Shown here piece after piece: positions 1 through 8,054 of a stretch of DNA of 25,521 nt. The translations under genes and the position numbers were made by a program. The DNA is from an uncultured Bacteroidia bacterium (GTDB lineage: Bacteria > Bacteroidota > Bacteroidia > Bacteroidales > CAJPTX01). The notes beneath the pieces were generated by a model. That model was not told where the DNA came from and did no database searches. It saw nothing but the letters and a program-made list of their open reading frames with translations. The stretch is taken from positions 1 to 25,521 of the forward strand of contig CALHSW010000006.1 in NCBI GenBank assembly GCA_938038735.1, in the 5' to 3' direction. Within the stretch, counting starts at the first letter, position 1. Each line of letters starts with the position of its first letter.

Positions 1-38
1 GGCCAACCGCACGGCTGAAACGTAAACAATCATTCTAT

Positions 39-2063
39 ATGAACAAATTGGTGAACAACTCAAGATGGTTTGCTGCGCTGCTCATGGCGGTCTTAATGGC
101 ATCGACCGCGGCGGCGCAGAACGCAATGGTGAAAACGGCCCGTGTGATAAAGGTGGCCGCGCCTATCGAACTCAAGGGGAAGGACCTTGAAAGCTTTCGC
201 ATGTATCCTTTGGCTGATGCTGTGCGTTACTACTCGGGCACGCAGTTTAAGGATTTTGGGAATATGGGGGGGATAACCTCGTTGAACATTCGCACCTTGG
301 GGTCTGACCGGATGGGGGTGTTCTACAACGGCATAGAGGTGGGCAACACGGTGAACGGGCAGGTGGACCTCTCCAAGTTTTCCCTCGATAACGTGGGGAA
401 TCTTTCCATCTATTCAGGGCAGAAGGGGGATATATTCCAGGCGGCTCGAGATTTTGCGAGCAGCAATAGCATTTACATCACCACGCAGCGCCCCATGTTC
501 AAGCGCGATGAGAGCAATATGAACTTTAGATCGCAGCTGCGGTTGGGGTCAAACTGCATGGTGAACCCCAGCATTTCCATAGAGAATGATTTGGGAAATT
601 ACGTTTACTCCACGGTGAACGTGGAGGTGATGGCCGCACGGAACGTTTACCCGTACTCGTACCAGCGTAAGGACCTGGCGGGCAAGGAGCTAGATCCATA
701 CAAGGATACCAGGGCCAATTCACAGCTCAACGCGGTGCGCGCGGAGGCGGGGCTCCACGGCACGATTGCCACGGAGGCCGTGCAGAGCGGTACGTGGAAC
801 GTGTTTGCCTACCATTACAACGATGAGCGCGGCATTCCGGGGCAGATTATCAACTATAAGCTGTACGACGGGGAGCGTTTGCGCGAGCGTAATAGCTTCT
901 TGCAGAGCACTGCGCGTATGGATGTTAACGATTGGTACCGCACGCAGATTATGATGAAGCTTTCGGCCGACTACACGCACTACAGCGACCTGCAGGATAA
1001 GCTGGCGCTCACCGATGAGGTGTTTACGCAGTACGGTGCGTACCTCTCCTCTTCGCACCAATTCACGATACTTGAGGGGTGGCGTGCCTCCCTGGCTTAC
1101 GACCTCCAATTCGATCTGCTCCGCAAGACCAACGCGCTAACCAATACGCAGCCGGAGGACTTTTCTCGGCCGCGCCGTTTGGTTAACCTGCTCGCCGCGG
1201 CGACGCAGTACCAGATCGGCGGATTTTCGGTGCAGGCTAGCGCGCTGGGCACCTACGTTTACAACATGGCAACGAAGGGATTTGACCCGGGCAAGAATGA
1301 GATGGGCGTTTCCCCTGCTTTCTTGCTCTACTACCAGCCGTTCAAGCGGGTTGATTTCTTCATGCAGGCCTACGTGAAGCAAACCTATAGGGTGCCAAAC
1401 TATAGCGACCGCTACATCTCAAAACTGATTGGCGAGGAGCTAAAGCCGGAGCTACAGCGGCAGGCCGACTTTGGGCTGGGGTATTCGCGCAAGAGCCATG
1501 ACTTTGTAAGCGATTTCGGTATCAATGTGGATGGTTACTATCAAATGGTTTACGATAAAATCATTGCCTATCCGCGCGGCCAGCTCTACCGGTGGACGAT
1601 GACCAACCTCGGCAAGGTGCAGGTGTATGGCGGGAATGCCAGCACCTACTTCACGTTTACCTTCCCGGGCAAGTTCCTCGTGACGAGCAAGGTGCAGTAT
1701 ACCTACGAGAAGTCGCTCGATGTGACCAATGCGAATGACAACTACTATAAGAATCAGATTCCGAACATCCCGGTGCATAGCGGTTCGGCCATCGTGCGGT
1801 TGAGCTGGAAGGGGTGGGAACTGAACTACTCGTTCCTCTACGCCGGTACGCGCTACAGCGAGCAGGAGAACATTCCGTACAACGAGATGCAGCCGTGGTA
1901 CACGCATGATATTTCGTTGAGCAAAATGTTTAAAGTGGGCGATTGGCGCTTCCGTGCAATGGCCGAGGTGAATAATATGATTGGTGATGCGTTTGAAATA
2001 GTGACCGACTACCCGATGCCCAAGCAGACGGTGCGTCTCACTTTAACCACGGAGTTGCAATGA
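39..2063 (+). CDS. btuB: TonB-dependent outer-membrane receptor, probable cobalamin receptor (BtuB-like)
   Basis: The 674-residue product is a TonB-dependent receptor, a gated outer-membrane beta-barrel that imports a ligand using TonB energy. Residues 1-26 are a signal peptide (hydrophobic LLMAVLM core, cut near AAAQ). A plug domain follows without the carboxypeptidase-like N-terminal domain found in SusC-type receptors. The plug has typical signatures: LADAVRYYSGTQ, NIRTLGSDRMGVFYNGIEVG and LSIYSGQKGDIFQ. The rest alternates aromatic and polar residues as barrel strands do, and the protein ends on the strand VRLTLTTEL. From memory this plug resembles the receptors encoded beside BtuG in Bacteroides, and the next gene is a BtuG-like propeller, so cobalamin or another corrinoid is the likely ligand (inference). 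The stop codon overlaps the next start as ATGA. No clear Shine-Dalgarno precedes the ATG, which is common in this phylum. A generic siderophore receptor is the main alternative. Confidence 0.8.
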   Translation: MNKLVNNSRWFAALLMAVLMASTAAAQNAMVKTARVIKVAAPIELKGKDLESFRMYPLADAVRYYSGTQFKDFGNMGGITSLNIRTLGSDRMGVFYNGIEVGNTVNGQVDLSKFSLDNVGNLSIYSGQKGDIFQAARDFASSNSIYITTQRPMFKRDESNMNFRSQLRLGSNCMVNPSISIENDLGNYVYSTVNVEVMAARNVYPYSYQRKDLAGKELDPYKDTRANSQLNAVRAEAGLHGTIATEAVQSGTWNVFAYHYNDERGIPGQIINYKLYDGERLRERNSFLQSTARMDVNDWYRTQIMMKLSADYTHYSDLQDKLALTDEVFTQYGAYLSSSHQFTILEGWRASLAYDLQFDLLRKTNALTNTQPEDFSRPRRLVNLLAAATQYQIGGFSVQASALGTYVYNMATKGFDPGKNEMGVSPAFLLYYQPFKRVDFFMQAYVKQTYRVPNYSDRYISKLIGEELKPELQRQADFGLGYSRKSHDFVSDFGINVDGYYQMVYDKIIAYPRGQLYRWTMTNLGKVQVYGGNASTYFTFTFPGKFLVTSKVQYTYEKSLDVTNANDNYYKNQIPNIPVHSGSAIVRLSWKGWELNYSFLYAGTRYSEQENIPYNEMQPWYTHDISLSKMFKVGDWRFRAMAEVNNMIGDAFEIVTDYPMPKQTVRLTLTTELQ

Positions 2064-3247
2064 GGTGCAGTATGAAAATCCTTCGCGGGATGCTGGTGCT
2101 AGCGGTGCTATCGGGCGGTTTTGCATCGTGCCGAAAGCCCATGGGGCAGCTCCCCGAGGATAACGAGAAGCTTTCCGGTGCGTTTATGGAGGGATATAAA
2201 GGCTTTTATGTCCTAAATAATGGCGGCAAGGGGAGCAACAAGGCTACGTTGGATTATTACGACGCCGCGAAGGGAGAGTACCGGCGTAACGTCTATGCTC
2301 AGCAAAACCCACAGAATCCATCCATGGGGGACGATGCGACGGATATGCAGTACTACAATGGGCATCTTTACGTGGTGCTTCGCGGATCGCACAAGGTGAT
2401 TATGTTAGACCCTAGTGCGAAGTACCTTGCAGAGATGCGGGTGAACGAGTGCGATAGGCTGTTGTTCCATGATGGAAAAGGGTATGTGACATCGCTTCGC
2501 AAGGAGAATGTCCCGCTTGATCAGCCCCCCTACGGCGAGGTGGTATGCTTTGATCCCGCCACGCTGAATGTGCTGGGGCGCTGCGTTGTGGGCTGCCAAC
2601 CGAAGGGCATGACAGTGGGTGGAAAGAAATCGGAGGAGGAGATGCTCTACGTATCCAATTCCGGCAGCTACCGCACTGAGGGCTACGACAATACGATTTC
2701 GGTGGTGGACCCCAACTCGTTGCAGGTTGTTGAGACCTTTACCGTGGGCTTAAACCCAGGGCAGCTACTGATTGATGGGGATGGGCAATATCTTACCACG
2801 TTGGCCTTTGGAGATTACGGCGACACCCCCTCGCGATTGGTGCGGGTCAAGCTCCCCGAGGGGAAGCCCGATGCGCAGGGGGGGAAGGCTAATAAGACGT
2901 TAGAGAAGTTGACCCCTCTCGCTGTGGAGAAGGCTGGAGACTACATGTTCTGCCTTACAGTGGAAAAGGTAAAGGCGAATGGATGGGTCGGGACACCCAG
3001 GCTGTGGTCGTTCCATGCCGTGTTTGTGGGAGATCCTAAAGAAGTCCTTGCGGATGATGTGTTGGGCGAGATTCAGAACGCAGCGGGATTTCGGGTCCAC
3101 CCTGAGGGGAAAGCCTTTTATATATTTGATGCACGTAACTTTACATCGAGCGGCACGGTGTACTGCTTCTCATCGAGCAATGGGCAGCTGGAGTGGAAGG
3201 TGCGTGCGGGAATCCAACCGGTTAGACTTGAATTTGTAAAGGAGTGA
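2060..3247 (+). CDS. btuG: BtuG-like surface lipoprotein, YncE-type beta-propeller
   Basis: The 395-residue product is a lipoprotein beta-propeller. BtuG proteins are known to sit on the outer face of BtuB and bind cobalamin very tightly. The N-terminus is a lipoprotein signal with the lipidated Cys at residue 24 (GGFASC). The mature part has repeated blade motifs such as GFYVLNNGGKGSNKATLDYY, HLYVVLRGSHKVIMLDP, EEMLYVSNSGSYR and NTISVVDPNSLQVVETF, the pattern of YncE/DUF5074 propellers and, as I remember it, of Bacteroides BtuG. The start overlaps the receptor stop as ATGA and has GGAG five bases upstream. An in-frame ATG at 2072 is a plausible alternative giving a shorter signal peptide. 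It is the second gene of a three-gene operon. The function by homology and position is corrinoid capture at the cell surface. The ligand is not proven by sequence. Confidence 0.8.
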   Translation: MRCSMKILRGMLVLAVLSGGFASCRKPMGQLPEDNEKLSGAFMEGYKGFYVLNNGGKGSNKATLDYYDAAKGEYRRNVYAQQNPQNPSMGDDATDMQYYNGHLYVVLRGSHKVIMLDPSAKYLAEMRVNECDRLLFHDGKGYVTSLRKENVPLDQPPYGEVVCFDPATLNVLGRCVVGCQPKGMTVGGKKSEEEMLYVSNSGSYRTEGYDNTISVVDPNSLQVVETFTVGLNPGQLLIDGDGQYLTTLAFGDYGDTPSRLVRVKLPEGKPDAQGGKANKTLEKLTPLAVEKAGDYMFCLTVEKVKANGWVGTPRLWSFHAVFVGDPKEVLADDVLGEIQNAAGFRVHPEGKAFYIFDARNFTSSGTVYCFSSSNGQLEWKVRAGIQPVRLEFVKE

Positions 3248-3252
3248 CGGCT

Positions 3253-4452
3253 ATGGATAGACTTAGAAAGTTGACGTTGTTGGCAGCGTGTGTGCTGTTG
3301 GCTATGGTGGGGTGTAGGAAAAAGGAGGTTATGCCTGCACGGATGGGCATTGAGAAAAACTACTCCGCGATACGGCTAACCCCATTCACGGTGTCGGCCG
3401 GCATGGCAGCAGATGCCTATCAGTGGGTTATTGATAGCGTGCAGGTTACGGAAAACGTCAATGCGTTGTCGGCAAGGGAGGCTGCTGCGATTCGTGACAG
3501 CACGGTGTCAGAGGCAGAAACGTTGAACTATACGTTTAACGCTGTGGGTATATATTTTCTCACTTGTCGTGCTAAGGTGAAGGGCGGAACGATAGCGCAA
3601 AGCTTCAAGGTACACGTTTTGGCTGAGTTTCAGTCGTACAAACCTTGGGCACTACTGATTGACTATAGGCCTGCGCTCGGAGAGAAGGTGACAGAAGAGG
3701 CTAGGAGACAGGGAGGTAACCTAAAAGATGCTATGCGAAGGGCGAACGCTAGCATTAGGAGAGAGAGCAATTCTCCAATATACCTAGGCAGTTTCGGCGG
3801 GTATGCCACGTTTGAGTTTGACCACAACGTGAAAAACTTTGCGGGGAAGTACGATTTTGAGGTGCTGAGGGACATAGAAGATAGCCGTATTGGCCATGCT
3901 GATCTCGTTGTGTGGGTCTCATCTGACAAGGAAACGTGGTATCGGCTGCGTTCTAAGCATGACGACAGAGCGTTTAGCGGTTCCTACGCAGAAGGGCCAA
4001 ATGGGGCGGCTGAGCATGGAGATGTATCAGGCTTTACGAGCGATAACAAGTACCTGTTTAGGACGGGGAGCGAGGAGGTGTCTATTCCAGTAAGGTCTGC
4101 ATACCCCGACCTTGTGCCGAAGTGGATAGAGGCGGATTGGCAGGAGCCGTACGATGGGTTCCGTTTGAAGGATAGGTATACGGTGAAGGAGGTCTGGTCT
4201 GAAGATGACCCGCCTGTATTCAAAGATTTTGATGTGAAGGACCTTGGCAATCGGGTGTACAATGACCCGCCGAGCGGCGCAGAGCCAAATTTCTTTGGGA
4301 TGGATATTGAGTGGGCCGTTGACGCTGAAGGGAATCCGGTGAGCTTGATTAGTATTAAGTACGTAAAGGTCTCCACGGGCACGCTAGAGGCTCCGAAGAA
4401 GTATTGGATTATGGAGGGTTCGGTTACTTCTGTGCGCGACTTGAATATGTAG
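3253..4452 (+). CDS. Surface lipoprotein with PKD-like domain, third gene of the putative cobalamin locus
   Basis: The 399-residue product is a predicted lipoprotein with Cys21 in LAMVGC. Residues ~35-125 read as a PKD/Ig-like beta-sandwich (YQWVIDSVQVTEN, NYTFNAVGIYFLTCRAKVKG). The C-terminal part matches a family often called 'cell surface protein' next to Bacteroides BtuB/BtuG genes: a GSFGGYATFEFDHNVKN stretch, DLVVWVSSDKETWYRLR, then near the end FGMDIEWAVDAEGNPVSL followed by a KVSTG segment. The chosen ATG at 3253 has AAGGAG nine bases upstream, overlapping the stop of the propeller gene. A GTG at 3244 is in frame but is a poorer start. Its role is unknown: it may be an accessory corrinoid-binding or scaffold lipoprotein working with the receptor and propeller (inference from operon position). 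It could be related to the B12-binding lipoprotein BtuH, but I cannot establish that. Confidence 0.7.
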   Translation: MDRLRKLTLLAACVLLAMVGCRKKEVMPARMGIEKNYSAIRLTPFTVSAGMAADAYQWVIDSVQVTENVNALSAREAAAIRDSTVSEAETLNYTFNAVGIYFLTCRAKVKGGTIAQSFKVHVLAEFQSYKPWALLIDYRPALGEKVTEEARRQGGNLKDAMRRANASIRRESNSPIYLGSFGGYATFEFDHNVKNFAGKYDFEVLRDIEDSRIGHADLVVWVSSDKETWYRLRSKHDDRAFSGSYAEGPNGAAEHGDVSGFTSDNKYLFRTGSEEVSIPVRSAYPDLVPKWIEADWQEPYDGFRLKDRYTVKEVWSEDDPPVFKDFDVKDLGNRVYNDPPSGAEPNFFGMDIEWAVDAEGNPVSLISIKYVKVSTGTLEAPKKYWIMEGSVTSVRDLNM

Positions 4453-4480
4453 CGGCGTGCAGTTGTATCTGTTACGATGA

Positions 4481-4514
4481 AAAAGGCCTGCGGAAATTTT
4501 TTCCGCGGGCCTTT
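4481..4514 (+). terminator. Intrinsic terminator of the btuB-btuG operon
   Basis: A GC-rich hairpin lies about 30 bases after the stop at 4452. The left arm AAAAGGCCTGCGGAA pairs with TTCCGCGGGCCTTTT with a single mismatch, and the right arm ends in a T run. It should end the three-gene operon on the forward strand. Confidence 0.8.
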
Positions 4515-4569
4515 TGCATTTGATGGATGGTGGAGGTTGGTGCGATGAGGACTTGGGGTGTATAAAAAT

Positions 4570-4598
4570 GCGGCACCAACATCGTATGTTGGTGCCGC
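4570..4598 (-). terminator. Intrinsic terminator of the DUF4332 gene
   Basis: A perfect 13-bp stem (GCGGCACCAACAT / ATGTTGGTGCCGC) with a 3-base loop lies about 25 bases past the reverse-strand stop at 4625. Reading on the reverse strand it is followed by a T-rich tract (ATTTTTATA). It belongs to the leftward gene at 4625-5035. Confidence 0.75.
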
Positions 4599-4624
4599 AA
4601 AACATCATAGGTATGCTTAAGAGC

Positions 4625-5035
4625 CTAGTATTCCAAAAATCCTGGTAGCGTCTTCGCTTCAGCCACCCACTTGTCTACCATCTTCTCGGTGGGGATACGG
4701 CGCACGAGTTTCTTCTCGTTGTTCACCTCCTCCATCTTGGCAGTTAAGTTGGCTGGGTTCCGCATGGCCAATTCCTTCACGGTGTCCACCCCCGAGGCTT
4801 CAAGAAGGTCGGCGTATTCGCTACCCACCCCATGGATGCGGAAGAGGTCTACCATGTTGGCAAAGCGCAGGATGTGCGCCTCATCAATGCCAGAATCGGA
4901 CGCTAGCTTTACACGCATCGCCTTGGTCTTGCATGCCTCTAGCAGTTGGTCAGTATTCCTAATGCCTACGTCATTAAGTTTTTTCCCATACACAGGGCCG
5001 ATGCCCTCAACTTCAATCACAGGATAGTTAGCCAT
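4625..5035 (-). CDS. DUF4332 helix-hairpin-helix protein
   Basis: The 136-residue protein has two helix-hairpin-helix units. The first is VEGIGPVYGKKLNDVGI, with the GIGP hairpin. The second is IHGVGSEYADLLEASGVDTV, followed by KELAMRNPANL and RRIPTEKMVDKWVAEA. This arrangement is typical of the DUF4332 family. Such modules bind nucleic acid non-specifically or mediate protein contacts in other proteins, but no function is established here. There is no signal peptide, so it should be cytoplasmic. ATG 5035 is chosen over an in-frame TTG two codons upstream. It stands alone between the btu-like operon terminator and a divergent receptor gene, with its own terminator. Confidence 0.85.
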   Translation of the reverse strand: MANYPVIEVEGIGPVYGKKLNDVGIRNTDQLLEACKTKAMRVKLASDSGIDEAHILRFANMVDLFRIHGVGSEYADLLEASGVDTVKELAMRNPANLTAKMEEVNNEKKLVRRIPTEKMVDKWVAEAKTLPGFLEY

Positions 5036-5248
5036 AGCCAAAACAGATTTAATGTTACTTCCCCTTTATACGAACATGTAGCGAAAATGTTGCAAAAAGC
5101 TTTGTTTGCATCCCGCATGCGCACCTGTTGGCTGTGCCGTGGTAGAAAATATGTGAAAGAGGTTGATGCACAGGGGCTCCCTAGTGCGGGAATGGGCAAT
5201 GCAAACGTTTCTTAACTGCGGTGTAGCGTTATGGCAATGCGCCCCCTC

Positions 5249-5256
5249 TACCTTTG
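5249..5256 (+). promoter_or_regulatory. Possible promoter -7 box for the second receptor operon
   Basis: TACCTTTG matches the Bacteroidota -7 element TAnnTTTG and lies 21 bases before the chosen ATG at 5278. No clear TTTG -33 box was found 19-20 bases upstream, so the call rests on the -7 element and position only. The gene also has a strong AAGGAG ribosome-binding site at 5270-5275. Confidence 0.4.
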
Positions 5257-5277
5257 CACCGTGAAAAAGAAGGAGCT

Positions 5278-8010
5278 ATGCTAAGGAATTGGGTAAAGAG
5301 GGTGCTAGTAGGAGGCCTTTTGATGGTGTGGGGGGCGGTTTCTGCCGTGGCGGAGAGCATCGTGGTGCATGTGGTGGATGCAGAGACGAAGGCACCGTTG
5401 CCGGGCGCAGCGGTCCAAATCGAGGGAACCTATACGGGTGAGGCCACCGATGGCGAGGGGAAGTGCGAGATACGAAACCAGAAGCCGGGGAGCTACGTGC
5501 TGCTTGTGCAGTACGTGGCGTACAATCCGCAGCGGATTGAGGGGGTTTTGGTGAAGCCTGGAATGGGGGCGGATGTGCGGGTGGAACTGGCGCCGGAGAC
5601 GGTGGAAGTGGATGCGGTGCGCGTGGTAGCGCAGGCGAATCGGGAGAGCGAGAGCGTGCTAATCTCGGAGCAGCGGGAGGCGTTGGTGCCGTCAATTGCG
5701 GTGGGGGCGCAGGAGCTGTCGCGTAAGGGGCTAGGGAATGCGCAGGCAGCCGTGGAGCGAGTGGCAGGCGTGTCGAAGCAGGAGGGGGTGAAGAATGTGT
5801 TCGTACGGGGGCTAGGGGATCGGTATAACGTGACGCTCTTCAATGGTTTCCCCATCCCGTCGGAGGACCCCGAGTACAAGAACATCTCGCTGGATTTCTT
5901 TTCGTCGGATTTGATACAGAACGTGTCGGTGAGTAAGGTGTTCACGGGGCGACAGAATGGGAACGTGGCGGGGGCCATCGTTGACATCTCGTCTAAGGAA
6001 CTCCTTAAAGAATATGCATTTGGAGTAAATGCATCGCTAGGAGCCAATGCGAGCCTAACGGCTGGGCGTTTCGTGCGTCAGGATGGGGTGGATTACTTTG
6101 GTTTCGCCAGCACTCCGCACCCCCAGCGGGTGGAGGACAGGGTGTACGTTTTCCAAAATAGATTGGAGCCTCGCCGGGTGGCGGCACCGATGAGCCATTC
6201 CTACGGCGCATCGGGTGGGTATAAATGGGATTTTCAGGGCGGAAAGCATTCGTTGGCTCTCTTCGCCGTGGGGGCGTATAGTAGCGATTACTCCTACACG
6301 AAATCTGAGGTGCGCAACGCGGTTTTCACGCCATCGCGGGAGGCGCGCATTGTGCAGGAGCAAGAGGGGGAGAAGTTTACGCGCGGCGTGCAGCAGCTAG
6401 CCCTACTCAACGCAACGGCGCACCTTGTGAGGAGGCATCAACTGTCGTACAATCTGCTGTACGTGCATAGTAGCAATCAGTACGTGTCGGAGTTGCGGGG
6501 GAGCGATGCAACGCGCTACGCCGATGCGGATGAGTATGATTACATGGGCTTTCTCCGTAGGCAGCAGGTGAACGATAATCAGCTGATGGTCAATCAGCTC
6601 TCCACGCAGTGGGAAATATTACAGGACCTTAATTTTGCTGCGGGCGCCTCGTACAATTGGGTTGTAGGCGATGAGCCGGATCGGCGGGAGAGTAATCTTT
6701 CGTACTGCGGCGATGGGGTCTACAAGGAGACCCTTGGGGATAGCCAGAGGCGTTTCTTTTCAAGGCTTGAAGGTAACGATTTGAATGTGAACGCCGCACT
6801 GTCGTACGTATTGCCCGATAGGGAGAAGAGCGGGAAGTCAAGGGTAGAGGTGGGGTACGTTGGACGAGTGTTCGCAAACACCGATTTTGCGGGTAATAAC
6901 TACGCGCCGTATCCCCGGGAGCAACGGCTGGCGGGAAGCCCAGAGGGTTACCCCTTTGATGGGTTCTACCTAGGCGATGAGTTCGGGAAGCTACGCGTGA
7001 GTGCCATCCCAGTGGAGTCGTACCATGTGGGGAAGAACATACATGGCGCATACCTCGATGCATCGTACCAATTCGGGGCGATGTTCAACCTAGCGCTCGG
7101 CTGTCGCTACGACTACGTATCCATGGGCGTGGATTATAGCACGCTCGTTGATGGTAAGGGGAAAAGTACATTCCAGGACTCTTTCTGGCTGCCGAGCGTC
7201 AATCTCAGGTACGACCCCTCAGAGCTTCATACTATACGCATAGGGGCGAGCCGTAGCTATATTATACCGCAGGACAAGGAAATTTCGCCGTTTGAGTACG
7301 TAAATATCGGCTTCACGAGCCGAGGGAATCCCAACTTGCGCCCCGCCACGAGCTACAATGTGGACATCAGATGGGATTATATGTTCAATCGTTCTGACTA
7401 CGTGGCCATCGTTGGGTACTATAAACGGATCTTAGACCCCATATCGCGGATTAACATTACGGGGTCGGGGAATAAGTTGAGCTACGACAATGTCAGTAAA
7501 ACGGCCGATGTGGCGGGCGGAGAGTTTGAGGTTCGCGCTACCCCGCTGCGCATGGCTACCGCAAAGGCGCGGCACGAACTGATTATAGGGTTGAATGCGG
7601 CCTACGTGTACACCACGCAGCGCATCTTGATGGCCAACGTGGATCGGCGCACGAGCATGGAGGGAGCTGCCCCGCTCGTGGGGAATGCGGACGTTACCTA
7701 TAGGGCAGTACTCCCGGAGGCGGAGTTTTCCTTGGCGTTGGTGGGTGGCTATTTTTTCGATAGGATTTACACCATAGGCATGTGGGGGTATTCGGACATT
7801 GTAGAGAAGGGGCGGCCGCAGCTTGACTTCGTTTTTTCAACCAAGCTTTGGCGATGCTTTTCGATTAGTCTAAAGGCTCGTAATCTGATTAACCCTCCAG
7901 TGAAGCTCACGCGCCAGTTCGCGGGTAGCAATGAGCCATTTGTAATGGAGAAGGGGTATAAGGGGCGTTCGTTTTCGCTCGGCGTAAGCTACTCGCTTGA
8001 TCCCCGATGA
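5278..8010 (+). CDS. TonB-dependent receptor with carboxypeptidase-regulatory-like domain
   Basis: The 910-residue product is an outer-membrane active-transport barrel of unknown substrate. A signal peptide ends near SAVAES. Residues ~27-110 form a carboxypeptidase-D regulatory-like beta-sandwich (VVHVVDAETKAPLPGAAVQI, then GSYVLLVQYVAY). The plug follows, with RVAGVSKQEGVKNVFVRGLG, FNGFPIPSEDPEYK and DLIQNVSVSKVFTG, then a long barrel ending in SFSLGVSYSL. The plug resembles the Caulobacter-type receptor branch more than SusC. The ATG at 5278 is preceded by AAGGAG. A TTG at 5254 is in frame but upstream of that site and less likely. A lipoprotein gene starts 44 bases downstream, so the two probably act as a receptor plus surface partner. 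No SusD-like partner is present, which argues against a classical glycan system. Confidence 0.85.
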   Translation: MLRNWVKRVLVGGLLMVWGAVSAVAESIVVHVVDAETKAPLPGAAVQIEGTYTGEATDGEGKCEIRNQKPGSYVLLVQYVAYNPQRIEGVLVKPGMGADVRVELAPETVEVDAVRVVAQANRESESVLISEQREALVPSIAVGAQELSRKGLGNAQAAVERVAGVSKQEGVKNVFVRGLGDRYNVTLFNGFPIPSEDPEYKNISLDFFSSDLIQNVSVSKVFTGRQNGNVAGAIVDISSKELLKEYAFGVNASLGANASLTAGRFVRQDGVDYFGFASTPHPQRVEDRVYVFQNRLEPRRVAAPMSHSYGASGGYKWDFQGGKHSLALFAVGAYSSDYSYTKSEVRNAVFTPSREARIVQEQEGEKFTRGVQQLALLNATAHLVRRHQLSYNLLYVHSSNQYVSELRGSDATRYADADEYDYMGFLRRQQVNDNQLMVNQLSTQWEILQDLNFAAGASYNWVVGDEPDRRESNLSYCGDGVYKETLGDSQRRFFSRLEGNDLNVNAALSYVLPDREKSGKSRVEVGYVGRVFANTDFAGNNYAPYPREQRLAGSPEGYPFDGFYLGDEFGKLRVSAIPVESYHVGKNIHGAYLDASYQFGAMFNLALGCRYDYVSMGVDYSTLVDGKGKSTFQDSFWLPSVNLRYDPSELHTIRIGASRSYIIPQDKEISPFEYVNIGFTSRGNPNLRPATSYNVDIRWDYMFNRSDYVAIVGYYKRILDPISRINITGSGNKLSYDNVSKTADVAGGEFEVRATPLRMATAKARHELIIGLNAAYVYTTQRILMANVDRRTSMEGAAPLVGNADVTYRAVLPEAEFSLALVGGYFFDRIYTIGMWGYSDIVEKGRPQLDFVFSTKLWRCFSISLKARNLINPPVKLTRQFAGSNEPFVMEKGYKGRSFSLGVSYSLDPR

Positions 8011-8054
8011 TTGGTGTGTGTGTTTGTTTTTGTAACCAAATAATTGTTTGTACA

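Noticed and set aside
3244..3252. GTG start for the third operon gene
   Set aside because: The ATG at 3253 has a better-spaced AAGGAG and gives a standard lipoprotein signal.
5493..6047. 184-codon open frame antisense to the second receptor
   Set aside because: The forward strand encodes conserved plug motifs here. The antisense product is low-complexity and rich in Ser, Thr and Pro.
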